In this document: piece by piece, positions 9,898 through 20,180 of the stretch | How the letters are laid out: each line of letters opens with the position of its first letter | Numbering within the stretch: the first letter of the stretch is position 1 | Program-made: the position numbers and the translations under genes | Notes under the pieces: generated by a model | The model's database searches: none | Seen by the model: the letters and a program-made list of their open reading frames with translations, nothing else | Told to the model about the DNA's origin: nothing | From: Hepatocystis sp. ex Piliocolobus tephrosceles | Lineage: Eukaryota; Apicomplexa; Aconoidasida; Haemosporida; Plasmodiidae | Reading direction: 5' to 3' | DNA length: 42,064 nucleotides | Assembly: GCA_902459845.2 (NCBI GenBank) | Contig: CABPSV020000001.1 | Coordinates: forward strand, 38,116-80,179

Positions 9898-11330
9898 TCA
9901 TTGCTTTGTATTATTAACAATTGTATATCTAGCAAATGAGTACATACAAATGTTTGTTAGTTTTGTATCACTCGTATTATTAAAACGGTACATTTTTACA
10001 TTTTTTTTTTTGTATATATATTTTTGTTAAATATTTAATTATTATGGAGAAGTGATGTGTAAAAATTGGGAATAATTGTATTTTTTTTTTGATAACAAAT
10101 AGTTGAGTTTTTAATTGTGTTGCTGTTCACATATCTATAAATATATAACAGTAAAAGATGGTAATTTGTACATTTATCATTTGAATTTGTATCATTTTTG
10201 TTAATTTCGTATAATCGTAGACTGTGTTGGATAAATTAAATTCATAAATGCCAAATTTTTTGTTTAATAATAAATGTTACAATTGTTCTTGTTTATTTAT
10301 ATGGTTATAAGCTAATTATTGTATTTTGAAATGTTAATTTCGACTGCTCGATTTTTTTTTTATTGGTTATACTGATTTGTATGATATATATAATGAGCTA
10401 CATCGATCATGCTTTGCTTTTTTTTTTTCAGTTAAAAAAATTAAATATGATTTTTTTTATTAATACTTATGAAGTTAGTGTATTAACAAACTTAAATACT
10501 TTTTTTTTTTTTTTTTTTTCAGTTATATGATATAAGTTGCTCTGTTTGTTCATGTTTTATATAATGCGAACACAAACATTTTATTTTATTGTTACACTTG
10601 TGTTTTTTTAATACAGCTAATGAGTTGCATAAATTACATGAGTATAATTTTATACAAGATGCTAAATGAATTTGAGCAGCATTATTGGTGAGTTTTTTTT
10701 TTTTAGCAATAATTTTTTTAAAATTAAAAAAAATAAAAGATAGCTAAACATTCAACAAAATAAAAAATAAAAATACGTTTTTTTTTGGTATCGTGAGTGT
10801 TGAAAATGATGATATGTTCGTCATTCGAATGACAAAGCAAGCCAAATAAGAGAGATAACGATACAGGGGGGAAATTATTTTCATATATGACTAAATATTT
10901 TTATATTACGGCTATTTTGAAAATAGTGATTGTTCGATCCATATAGGACGACAAAATAAAAGCTCTTGCCAAAAATAAATATTGGTTTAGAGGTGATATA
11001 TACCAAATAATTAATTTTTACAACAGGAACATTAGAAGGTGCTTCAATTAAATAATGATTCTTAACTACATCAAAGAAACAAATTATTTTAAAAAAAAAA
11101 AAAATAAAAAAATAATACAAAACAGAAAAATAATAGAATTATGATGTTTGTGTGCATAAAAAAGCAAATAATGATATAGTGTATCTTACGGAAATGGTAC
11201 TAGTACTGATCGAATTAGATGCAGCAATCGCACGTATTGTTGACTTTTTTTGGGAAAAATAAATTGGATTTATCAAAAACGCAGCCAACAAACATAAACA
11301 TAGAATATTTAAAACAAAACATGAGCGGTT
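9898..11330 (-). pseudogene. Decayed multi-exon secreted-protein gene (copy 1)
   Basis: The minus strand shows successive protein-like segments, mostly with A+T-ending codons. (1) A hydrophobic leader-like segment near 11328-11190 (NILCLCLLAAFLIN) ends at a canonical donor GTAAGATAC. (2) A 79-codon ORF spans 11120-10881, with an acceptor-like TTTGATGTAG inside it. (3) About 50 open codons follow at 10880-10745. (4) 75 open codons at 10743-10519 are Cys-rich (SCIKLYSCNLCNSLAVLKKH). (5) 10420-10127 is one frame with four in-frame stops. (6) A short segment ends at 9900-9898 with IVNNTKQ. Frame changes and stops make it a pseudogene. Order and pieces parallel the minus-strand pseudogene at 26555-28808 (KHxxxH/LC region, INV-IT, xIxNNTxx), so they are probably paralogues. 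I do not recognise the family. The plus strand of 10950-11262 also reads fairly well, so segment 2 is the least certain. Confidence 0.5.
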
Positions 11331-11394
11331 TCAAGCAGACAGAAAAAGTGAGAAGCGCATACAAGTTATGAATACTAAAAAAAAAAAAAAAAAA

Positions 11395-11976
11395 NNNNNN
11401 NNNNNNNNNNNNNNNNNNNNNNNNNNNNNNNNNNNNNNNNNNNNNNNNNNNNNNNNNNNNNNNNNNNNNNNNNNNNNNNNNNNNNNNNNNNNNNNNNNNN
11501 NNNNNNNNNNNNNNNNNNNNNNNNNNNNNNNNNNNNNNNNNNNNNNNNNNNNNNNNNNNNNNNNNNNNNNNNNNNNNNNNNNNNNNNNNNNNNNNNNNNN
11601 NNNNNNNNNNNNNNNNNNNNNNNNNNNNNNNNNNNNNNNNNNNNNNNNNNNNNNNNNNNNNNNNNNNNNNNNNNNNNNNNNNNNNNNNNNNNNNNNNNNN
11701 NNNNNNNNNNNNNNNNNNNNNNNNNNNNNNNNNNNNNNNNNNNNNNNNNNNNNNNNNNNNNNNNNNNNNNNNNNNNNNNNNNNNNNNNNNNNNNNNNNNN
11801 NNNNNNNNNNNNNNNNNNNNNNNNNNNNNNNNNNNNNNNNNNNNNNNNNNNNNNNNNNNNNNNNNNNNNNNNNNNNNNNNNNNNNNNNNNNNNNNNNNNN
11901 NNNNNNNNNNNNNNNNNNNNNNNNNNNNNNNNNNNNNNNNNNNNNNNNNNNNNNNNNNNNNNNNNNNNNNNNNNNN
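11395..11976. other. Assembly gap (582 N)
   Basis: Undetermined bases directly after a poly(A) run. ORFs drawn across it are meaningless. The 3'-flank-like sequence at 12361-12600 suggests that a member of the small secreted-protein group at 38559/41286 may have been lost nearby or may lie in the gap. Confidence 0.99.
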
Positions 11977-13301
11977 AGAGCACCCCCTTTAAACATCTTG
12001 TTTCAAATAAATGTATATCTGGAATTTTTATATTAGTATATTTAGCGTTAAAAAAAGTATAGTAAAAATATTAACAAGGCTTTAATGCATTAGTGAGAAG
12101 GATCAAAATGAACTGAATATATCAAAAAAGGTTTTTTTTTTAAATATTTATATTAAAATTATATGATAAAATAAACATAAGCATCATTAAAGTTTTAGAA
12201 ACTTGTATATTTTATATGTTAAAAAAAAGCTGTAGCGGTTGAATATACTATTTTACGTGATGTAAAGCAATGTTTATTTCAAAAAGCGATGTTTCTCTCA
12301 TGTATATAGCGATTGAATATATAGATAAGTAGTTAAAGACATAAGAATAAACATATTTATAAAAATATATAACCAAACTTGCATAAAATGTTAAAAATGT
12401 AATTTATGCAACAAAAGCAAACGCAACCGTAGTCATTAATAACAATATATTGGATTTATAAAATAAACGTAAAAAATATAAAATAAATATATACACACAT
12501 GTTTGAATTATTTTTTTTTTTTTTTTTTTTTTTACATGAACAAAGCTTGTTACATATAAGTATATAAGTTGTCATACTAATTTTAAATATTTCATATGGT
12601 TTGTGTTTAAGATATTATAACTTCTTACATAATTGTAATGTCAATGTTTTTGTTTAGCTCATATGTTTTTTTAGTACACATACTTTTAACTAAAATGTAT
12701 CGAATAAAAAATAAAATTAGCACATTTAATTTATGTGTTTGTAATGTATAACTACGTTCATTATAATAATGTAAATAAAATAAACTTAATAGTTCATTTG
12801 AATAATCAAACAAATATGTTATTTATGTGTGTATATAATGTTATATTCATACAATTATTATTTATATAACGTTATAATAGTAATAATAAAATGTTTTATA
12901 ATTATTAAAAAAAAAAGAGTCAAAATATGATATTTATCAATATATAAAGATTGTTAATTTTTGTTATTATTATTTTGTAAGCCATTTTATTATATTATAA
13001 ATAATTGTACTTTTTATTTCATTATATTTTTGTAAAAAATTGTATATGTAATTATGGGCTCATATATGAAAGATACGTTAATTAAATTATGGTTAAATGT
13101 AATGTTTATTATAATGTCTTCTAGCAAGTATCAAGTTATAAAAAACGTTTGAGCGCGTTTTAATATTTAATTGAAATTTTTTTAGCACTACGACGCTGAC
13201 TTTCAATCATTTTGAATATATACTATATTATTTGTCTGTAATTTCGAAAATATGAATAACACTCAATGGTGGTATTTAGATTTAGCCAATTTTGCTATTA
13301 A
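11977..13301. other. Intergenic with a gene-flank copy and weak ORFs
   Basis: About 12361-12600 resembles the sequence just downstream of the genes at 38559 and 41286 (ACATATAACCAAA-TTGCATAA, then ATTTATGCAA, then CATTxxTTAATAA, then GCTTGTTACATA). No complete gene is visible with it. A 32-codon ORF at 13054-13152 (MGSYMKDTLIKLWLNV) precedes an acceptor-like TTTTTTTAG near 13180. A 66-codon minus-strand frame at about 12625-12822 reads somewhat like protein but lacks an ATG at its start. Neither is strong enough to call. Confidence 0.4.
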
Positions 13302-13777
13302 TTATTTATAGCAATTATAATATTTAATTTAACGCTTATTAAGTTTTTAACAAAACTTAATTACGCTTTAAGAGTAACTTTTAACAGTATTACACCAACA
13401 TCTAATATACTTATTATTTATTGACCATTAAGTTTTTGATAACATTAATGGACGTTTAACACTTTTAAAAAGTGTTATAGTATACCTATGTTTAAAAGTT
13501 TTTACGCAATTTTTAAAAATTAAGTTTCGATACACTTTTTAAAGTTATAAACCGATGTTAAACAGTGTAATGTGAAACATTATTACGTATACATTAACAG
13601 CATTTTTGTGAAAATCATCAATCGAAACAATCATTCTAGAACAATTTGATTCGCCATTTTTAAACACTCATCCACTTTCACTGACTATATTTTCAATTTA
13701 ATGCAACATAACAAATGCTTAAACAGAGTAAAAATAAAAAGATAAAAATAAAAATAGGGCCGAAAGAAAATTGTCAT
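13302..13777 (-). pseudogene. Decayed secreted-protein gene, unrecognised
   Basis: The minus strand starts with ATG at 13777. A hydrophobic leader (MTIFFRPYFYFYLFIFTLF) is followed in the same frame by one TAG and then VKVDECLKMANQIVLE. After a frameshift the reading continues as one frame to a TAA at 13304-13302, interrupted by several stops but protein-like in between (MIVSIDDFHKNAVNVYVIMF; KNCVKTFKHRYTITLFK). Single-base decay of an ancestral gene of about 160 codons is the simplest reading. No intact copy is in the window and I cannot name the family. The region is also unusually rich in perfect short inverted repeats. Confidence 0.45.
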
Positions 13778-14068
13778 CCTTTTAAACTAAAACTGATTTA
13801 TGTTTAAAAGATTTTAGAAAAAATTCGTTTATCTTATGATATTAAAAATTTTAATATTATTTAGGCACAATCGATTATAATTAAATAAATATTAAAACTA
13901 TTAAATTATTTTATCCTATGCTATCAATAATTATTTAAACAATCGTGAACGCTCTCTCAAAAGGCATAAAAATTACACGAAAAAAAAGAAGAATCTAATT
14001 AACAACATTAAATAATAAATAATGTTGGTTTTTAATAATAAATAATAATTTACGCAAATAAAGTGAGG

Positions 14069-14107
14069 ATTTGTTGCAAGGTTTTTAGAATACATTTAGG
14101 TTTGTTG
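14069..14107. repeat. Dispersed element, TTTGTTGCAAG type, copy 2
   Basis: The motif ATTTGTTGCAAG-TTTT-AG-AT--ATT--G-TTTGTT occurs at 4294-4330, here, and at 36468-36505, all on the plus strand. Copies 1 and 3 are followed within about 100 bases by AATTAACATTTAA. It is probably part of an old duplicated 5' flank. A short AATCAAC heptamer repeat follows here at 14139-14165. Confidence 0.6.
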
Positions 14108-14399
14108 TTTCAAAAGAAAGGGTGAAACACTAAGTTATAATCAACAATCAACAATCAACAATCAGCATTTATTTACTTTACCTCATTTCAGAAGCAAACT
14201 AAAAAAAATGAATAAAAAATATTATTTAACAATCATAATTAAATAATTATATATTTTTCGTTTTACTAAGGCAAGTAGTTAAGTAATGTTGAAGTGTGTG
14301 TTAAAAAATGGAGTACTTAAGTAAGTAGTTAGATAAAGTAGTTATTAAGTTGTCGCGATAGTTTAATTAAGTGAATGGTTAAGTTTTAATTAAAATGAA

Positions 14400-15090
14400 A
14401 ATGTTTAAAATTGATGGCCTTTTTTTATTTGTTTTTTGTGTACGTAACACAAATTAAATCACATTAGTTATTATGATTGTTAAGAATGTTAAAATTTTGT
14501 AATCTTATGATGAATATTTTAACCGCATGCATGATTGTAAACTTTTGAAACTATGCAATTTTAAAAATAATTTTTTTGCATGAAAATATACTGCATATTT
14601 AATATAAAAAAAATGAATTTTGTTACGTATACATATTTGGTTTAAGCGCATGTTTATAAAGTATATATACAGTTTTTGCCATGTTCGCTTTGTACTGCAT
14701 TGTAAAAATGACTAAACGTGGCAATGGTTTATTTATGCTTGTACAACATGCATTCAGAATACTGCATGTATAATTTAATGGTTTTGTTAGAAGTGGTGAA
14801 GAATAATGCATTTGCAACATTTGTGTTTGTGGATAAATATAAGCATATGTTAATAAAATTGATAAAATAACAATAGAGTTAAAATTTATAAAACATTTGC
14901 AATTATATGATACATGAACAAAATTGTACTTACTTTCGCGGATGTTGCTTTTTATATGTAAAAATTAAACATATATTTATATATTTACAGTAATCTACAT
15001 ATGCATATTTACATATGCATATATGGTACTTTTTTATTTTTTTGTGTGTTAATACCAGACCCATTTTAAACAACACGAATATTTAATCAT
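14400..15090. repeat. Array unit U, copy 1
   Basis: This block recurs at about 22300-22970 and, more diverged, at about 25870-26520. Shared landmarks in order are a CACATTAnTTATTAnGATTG stretch, GTTTATAAAGT, TTGTTCGCTTTGTA or a variant, GCATTTGCAACATT, ACAATTATATGATAC, and ACATATGCATATTTACATAT. It contains the 65-codon minus-strand ORF. Copies 1 and 2 are each followed by a small gene of the A-D family; copy 3 is followed by none. Confidence 0.7.
14623..14820 (-). CDS. Hypothetical 65-residue protein in array unit U
   Basis: ATG to TAA, 65 residues, starting MLQMHYSSPLL and ending near YKANMAKTVYILYKHALKPN. There is no clear signal peptide or membrane helix; three Cys lie in the middle. Support comes from two diverged copies on the same strand and in the same position in their units. 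22480-22677 has exactly the same length and reads MLQMH with PYKANIAKTVLKLYKHKLK but has a stop at codon 8. 25990-26316 keeps LQMYYSEALTKPIQCF and MQYKAN but is disrupted. Preserved reading in diverged copies suggests former coding function, and this copy may still be expressed. It could instead be an exon of a larger gene. Family unknown. Confidence 0.4.
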   Translation of the reverse strand: MLQMHYSSPLLTKPLNYTCSILNACCTSINKPLPRLVIFTMQYKANMAKTVYILYKHALKPNMYT

Positions 15091-15263
15091 GTGTATATTT
15101 ATGTAGAAGTATTTATTTTTTTTAAAATATTTATATTTGTATGCATTTATCTGTGCTTACATATGTACATGTGGCAACTTGACTTATATATATATATACA
15201 TAATATAAAAACTTGTTATACATTTAGCACTTTTAAAAAAAGTGTTTTTAAAAAAAAAAAAAA

Positions 15264-15335
15264 AATTAATATATAAGTGAAAATTAATATATAAGTGAAA
15301 ATTAATATATAAGTGAAAATTAATATATAAGTGAT
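15264..15335. repeat. 18-base tandem repeat, 4 copies
   Basis: AATTAATATATAAGTGAA repeats at 15264, 15282, 15300 and 15318; the last copy ends GAT instead of GAA. It lies about 100 bases before the conserved upstream block of gene A and is absent from the other three units. Confidence 0.9.
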
Positions 15336-15430
15336 GATAACAAGTATATAGTTAATAAATATTAAATATATATATTTTTTTTTTTTTTTATCTTATTTTT
15401 CAAAATAATCCGTGTTAAAATGTATTCAAT

Positions 15431-15532
15431 AAATTTGCACCCCTGAATTAACCATTTTATATATTTGACAGCACGCATTTGTAATTATAATTAATCTGCA
15501 GCAATAGTAGTGAAACACATATAGATACTGTA
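15431..15532 (+). promoter_or_regulatory. Conserved upstream block of gene A
   Basis: A block of about 100 bases, richer in G+C than its surroundings, shared by all four small genes. It reads TTTGCACCCC-T-AATTAAC, then ATTTG-CAGCACGCATTTG, TAATT, CTGCA-CA-TAGTAG and ATATAGATACTGT. It begins 512 bases before the gene A ATG. It could be promoter DNA or a 5' untranslated exon; the sequence cannot decide. Confidence 0.6.
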
Positions 15533-15942
15533 AAATATAAATTAAAAGTGCATGTTCTTTTTTTTATTAATCATATAGATATATCAAAATGTATACAATA
15601 AATTGTGTATATTTCATTTTTTTTTTTTTTTTTTTTTTTTTTAATTATATATATAAATCAACAACAGTGATGTATGTTATAAAGTTGTACAAAATAGTAA
15701 AAAAAAAAAAAAAAAAGAGTAAGATAAAAAATAAGATGTACAAAAAAATAAATTACGACATAACATTTTAAAAAGTTTTTTCCTCAATTTTAATAAGTGT
15801 GCTGTATAAATTATAAAATATTATAAATCTGATCTATTATTTAAGCATTCATAAATAAATGGTACAAATATAAATAATTATATATAGTTCTATTGTTTTG
15901 TAATATAAATTGATTTCTACATTTTTTAATGATAAATACAGA

Positions 15943-16284
15943 ATGAGACTAGCCATTATTTTGTATATTATAAATATATTATATATAATAAATGTATTAA
16001 CGGAACAAATTCCATTATCTAATAATTGCGATGCTTATGTAAAACCAATAGTGACTCAATGTAAAATAAAAACAAGTAATAAATGTAATTGGCGTAAAAT
16101 GTTATTTACAATCATGTTAGCAGGACTCCTTTTTTTTACTGCTGGTTTTACGGGAAGTTTTTTAGGAGCGCGATTTGGAAAATGGTTTGTACAGCGTGGA
16201 CCGGATCAGTTTGATTCTGTTATAGCGAGGGCTGATAAGATATTAAAAGAAATAAACGATTATAAAGAAACACTTAAAAAATAG
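15943..16284 (+). CDS. Small secreted/membrane protein, array family member A
   Basis: 113 residues, counted from the ATG at 15943, where the family leader (MRLAIILYIINILYI) begins; an upstream TTG extension is not conserved. Layout: N-terminal hydrophobic leader (1-20), a short Cys-containing segment with CKIKTSNKC (about 40-48), a transmembrane helix (about 53-75) rich in Gly with GFTGSFLG, then a polar tail of about 38 residues ending in Lys. Members C and D share CKIKT-NK, CC-(I/F)LSILG and GxTGxYxGxxYGR. Predicted topology is a secretory-route protein with one membrane span and a short tail. There is no RxLxE motif. Function and family name unknown. Part of a tandem array with B (17916), C (19827) and D (23761). 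Confidence 0.75.
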   Translation: MRLAIILYIINILYIINVLTEQIPLSNNCDAYVKPIVTQCKIKTSNKCNWRKMLFTIMLAGLLFFTAGFTGSFLGARFGKWFVQRGPDQFDSVIARADKILKEINDYKETLKK

Positions 16285-16929
16285 TCAATACATAGCGATT
16301 TTGAATCTCATGTACAATTGATGTGAAATAATCGAAATGTGTTAGTGTATATATTAAAGCTGATATGTAAAAAATGTTATAATTATATATATAACATTAT
16401 AACAACAGTTATAATATAACTTGATTTTTTAACACAAGAATAAATTTTTAGATGCTTATGTTTTAAAAAAAAAAAAAGGATATTTTAAAATTATTTTATT
16501 TATTTTGAGTTTGATATTGAATAGCAACATAATTCTTGTTTCCTAAAACATTCACATATACACATAAGTATATGTAATATTACAATAATAAATATATGAC
16601 GTAGACAAATTATTAGAATTTAAACGACTTTATATATATATATATATTGATTTGTGAAATAACGACTACATATTTGTGCTAATACCAAATGCTTTAATAA
16701 TTTTTTGTATATACGTTTATATGTTTGTATCATTATATGTTCTTATCGTTAATGTATATGCATACACATATACTTATTTAAAAGTAACTATTTCTATTTA
16801 ATTGTAGCAATAAATATAAATGATTAAATCTAACATTATGAAACTGAATTATTATGACAATATTGTTAAAATTGCGTATAATAATAGTCATTATAAAAAA
16901 ATATATATGATATAAAAAATACCTAAATC

Positions 16930-16960
<31 letters not shown>

Positions 16961-17340
16961 TTTTTGCGGAATGATTTTTAAAACACATTTACCTATATTG
17001 ATGATGAAGTAATTTTTTTTTTTTTTTTTTTTGTGTTAACACTAAATTTAGTTTATCACAATACAAATATTTTATCATTAGTATATTTATGTAGATGCGT
17101 ATTTATTTATAAAAATATTTACATGTGTGTATTATTTATGATTATACATGTGCATGTTATAATTTTATTTATTTATATACATAATATAACAATTTGACAT
17201 ACCTTAAGTGTTTTTATAAAACATACTCACACATAAATTAAAAAATACATATAACGATAATTATTTGTTAATTATCCAATTAATAATTTAATGCAAGTAT
17301 ATTTTTAAAAAATGATAAAAATGTTAAAACATATCTGCTA
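16285..17340. other. Intergenic between genes A and B
   Basis: No gene recognised. About 365 bases after gene A lies a block conserved after all four genes (ATTGATTTGTGAAATAACGACTACATATTTGTG, near 16648). Further on is the segment preceding each member (CAATACAAATATTTTATCAT...TATATTTATGTAGATG, near 17060), interspersed with T runs. Confidence 0.6.
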
Positions 17341-17440
17341 CAATTACACCCCTTAATTAACTATTGTATATATTTTGCATTACATAGCTGTACATATAAT
17401 TCATTTGTATGTATATTAATAAAACAAATATAGATACTGT
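17341..17440 (+). promoter_or_regulatory. Conserved upstream block of gene B
   Basis: The most diverged copy: TTACACCCCTTAATTAACTATTGTATATATTTTGCA at the start and ACAAATATAGATACTGTGA at the end are kept, while the middle CAGCACGCATTTG part is altered. It begins 575 bases before the gene B start. Confidence 0.5.
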
Positions 17441-17915
17441 GATGCATATGTTTCAATTTGGTAAATCATAACTGCATGTAGATAATTAAAAAAATGATGT
17501 AATAATTTAATGTTTGATTTTGTTTTTTTTTTTTTTTTAATGTTATATTTAAAATAACAACAATGTTAAATAAACAGAAACAAAATTTTTAAAAAACACA
17601 TGTATTATAAAAGCAAAATTAGATGCTTGGGAATTAAGTAAAATGTTTCTATGTTACAAAAAAATGCTAAAAAAAAAGCAAAAAAAACATGAACAAGATA
17701 AAAAATAAAATGAACCAATAAAATTAATTACGATATAATAATTTAAGTATATTTTTTTAATTATAGTAAATGAGCTATAAAATAATAAAATATAAAAAAA
17801 ATAATTTTTTTTTTGTGCATAAACAAATAAATAAATATACATATAAATAATTATATGTATCTTAATTATTTTAGTATATAAATTAATTTGTACTGCTTTC
17901 AAGTTATATTTGCAA

Positions 17916-18263
17916 ATGAAATTATTAATCATTGTTAATATTATTAATATATTATTTATAGTAAAATTATTAATGGATCAGCATTCATCAACTTATGTTT
18001 ATTGTCAGGAATTAAAAAAATTGAATAGAAATAAAACAAAAGATAAGTCCAAAAAATGTAAATTCCCTACTGCAATATTAACATTACTATTAGGAGGATG
18101 TGCAATGTTTCTTGTTTGCTTTATAAAAAGTTTTTATGCCGTCAAATGGGGTGGGACGGAGTTTTTATACAACCATGAAGACGAAGATAAATTTGGCGAA
18201 AAGATTAAAAAGATTTATAAGGGTATAGATGAAGTTAGAAAGGCATGTCAACTTGATCCATAA
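17916..18263 (+). CDS. Small secreted/membrane protein, array family member B
   Basis: 115 residues from the ATG at 17916 (MKLLIIVNIINILFIVKLLMD). The same plan as A, C and D: hydrophobic leader, basic Asn/Lys-rich segment, one transmembrane helix (about residues 52-73), then an acidic/basic tail with EDEDKFGEKIKKIYKGIDEV. It is the most diverged member: the Gly-rich GxTGxYxG motif becomes CFIKSFYAVKWG and the paired Cys of C and D are absent. Position, length, leader and flanks still support membership. The ORF is intact. Function unknown. Confidence 0.7.
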   Translation: MKLLIIVNIINILFIVKLLMDQHSSTYVYCQELKKLNRNKTKDKSKKCKFPTAILTLLLGGCAMFLVCFIKSFYAVKWGGTEFLYNHEDEDKFGEKIKKIYKGIDEVRKACQLDP

Positions 18264-19287
18264 AGCATAACTAAAAAAAGATGTATTATCCATGTGAGAT
18301 AAGCAGTCCGTGAAAATATATCATACAACTGATACATAAAAAATGTTAATGTCTTTTGATATATAACATTGTAAATAACGCCTTAAATAGAGTTATAATT
18401 TATTAATATATAGATAAACTTTTTTATCCATATTGTTTAAAAAAAAAGCAAATTAAAAAAATATATTTTTTATCTTTTGTTTTTGGTTATTAAATAGCAA
18501 GATAATTTTTTGATTACATCATTTATTTGTATTTATATATAAGTATATGTAATATTGCAAAAATAAACTATGATATAAACACAATTACAATTTCAACCAT
18601 AGTGTTGTATATATTGATTTAGAAATTAGCGACCACATATTTATGTTAAAAAAAAATAATCTGATTATTTTGTCTATACGTTTATATTTTTGTATAATCA
18701 CGTCTTTTTAAAGTCAATATATATTAATATATTCTTGTATTTATTTACGAGTATATTTTTGTGTTTAAATGTTAAGATAATAAAAGATTAAAGCTGATAT
18801 TGTGGAGCTGCATTATTATAGCAATACTGCTAAAAATGCTTATAATAGTTGTATTTATAAGAAAAATGTAAAATATAAAAAATATTGAAAGCATATGTAT
18901 AATTTTTTTTTTTTTTTTTTTTTTACAACATTAAAAATAAATGTTAAATTGATAATAAGGTATTTTTTTTTTTTTTAAATAAAATTTATGTAAGCTATAT
19001 AAATATTTAATTATGTGTATATTTATGTAGTGACCTATTTATTTATAAAAACATTTACATGTGTGTATATTCATTGACGTTTACATATTTGTATGTGACA
19101 ATTTTTTTATTTATATATATACATTATATATCAATTTGACATGCATTTAACATGTTTAAAAATTGTGTATTACGCATAAATTAATTGTTCATAACTATAA
19201 TAATTTTCAAATGTTAAAATTTAATATAATTTAAAACTGACCCACTTTTTTATTTTTGAAAAATGATTAATACTGAAACATACTCGA
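18264..19287. other. Intergenic between genes B and C
   Basis: No gene recognised. The conserved downstream block (ATTGATTTAGAAATTAGCGACCACATATTTATG) lies near 18617, about 350 bases after gene B. T runs lie near 18903-18924 and 18963-18976. Confidence 0.6.
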
Positions 19288-19390
19288 TAAATTTGCACCC
19301 CTTAATTAACTATTGTATATATTTGGCAGCACGCATTTGCCATTATAATTAATTAGCTGCAACAGTAGTGAAACAAATATAGATACTGTA
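19288..19390 (+). promoter_or_regulatory. Conserved upstream block of gene C
   Basis: A very well-kept copy: AATTTGCACCCCTTAATTAAC, then TTTGGCAGCACGCATTTGCC, GCTGCAACAGTAGTGAAAC and AAATATAGATACTGTA. It begins 539 bases before the gene C start. Confidence 0.6.
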
Positions 19391-19700
19391 ACATACATAT
19401 TAAAAGTACATATTTTTTTTTTATCAATCATATAGATATATAAAAGAATATATAATAAATTGTGGATAATTTTTTTTTTTTTTTTAGCCATATGTATAAA
19501 ACTACAACAATAATGTATGTTATAAAGTAGTACAAAATATCAAAAAAAAAAAGGAGTAAGATAAAAAAATAAGATGTACAAAAAAATAAATTATGACATA
19601 ACATTTTAAATAGTTTTTTTTTCGATTATAATAAATATGCTGTATAAATATGAAATATTAAAAATCTTATCTATTATTTATGCATATATAAATAAATATG

Positions 19701-19752
<52 letters not shown>

Positions 19753-19826
19753 TATAAATAGTAATATATAATTTCTTTATTTAAGTATATACATTAATTT
19801 TAACGTTTTGTAATTTTTAATACAAA

Positions 19827-20180
19827 ATGAGACTATTTACTATTTTTTATATTATACATATATTATTTATAATGAATTTATTAACGGGATTAGCTCCCTT
19901 AACTCATGCATATCGTTGCCGTTTGATAAAAAATTGTATAAAACGTAAAATAAAGACAAATAACAAATGCGCATCGAAGTGTTGTATACTTTTATCAATA
20001 TTAGGAATAATGGTAGCGTTAATTACTGGTTTTACAGGATGTTATTTTGGATCAAAATATGGACGAAGGGGTTTAACGTATTCAAACCAGACAGGTAATC
20101 AGTTTAGAATTGATCTTTTAAGTGCATTTCTTAATTATGATATTACTAAAGAAGAATGTGAAACATCGATAAAAAAGTGA
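19827..20180 (+). CDS. Small secreted/membrane protein, array family member C
   Basis: 117 residues: leader MRLFTIFYIIHILFIMNLLTG, then a Cys/Lys-rich stretch (RCRLIKNCIKRKIKTNNKCA), paired Cys before the membrane helix (SKCCILLSILGIMVALITG), the family motif GFTGCYFGSKYGR and a polar tail. Closest to D in sequence and length; the two sit on a recently duplicated segment of about 4 kb. ATG is preceded by ATACAAA, as in D. Intact. Function unknown. Confidence 0.75.
   Translation: MRLFTIFYIIHILFIMNLLTGLAPLTHAYRCRLIKNCIKRKIKTNNKCASKCCILLSILGIMVALITGFTGCYFGSKYGRRGLTYSNQTGNQFRIDLLSAFLNYDITKEECETSIKK

Noticed and set aside
10617..10691. Plus-strand exon-like piece between CAG and GTGAGT (MSCINYMSIILYKMLNEFEQ)
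   Set aside because: The minus strand is open for 75 codons across the same bases with Cys-rich, protein-like content, so the plus reading is probably its shadow.
11321..11371. Plus-strand ATG ORF starting MSGFKQTEKVRSAYK just before the gap
   Set aside because: Only 16 codons; the opposite strand is better explained as the leader region of the decayed minus-strand gene. Cannot be settled without the gap sequence.
11331..12036. Long ORFs through the N gap
   Set aside because: They consist of undetermined residues.
12625..12813. 62-codon minus-strand ORF
   Set aside because: Starts with TTG, has no ATG or leader and no second copy; left as a possible remnant only.
15589..15771. 60-codon plus-strand ORF between the upstream block and gene A
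   Set aside because: Mostly Phe and Lys from homopolymers, and not kept in the other three units.
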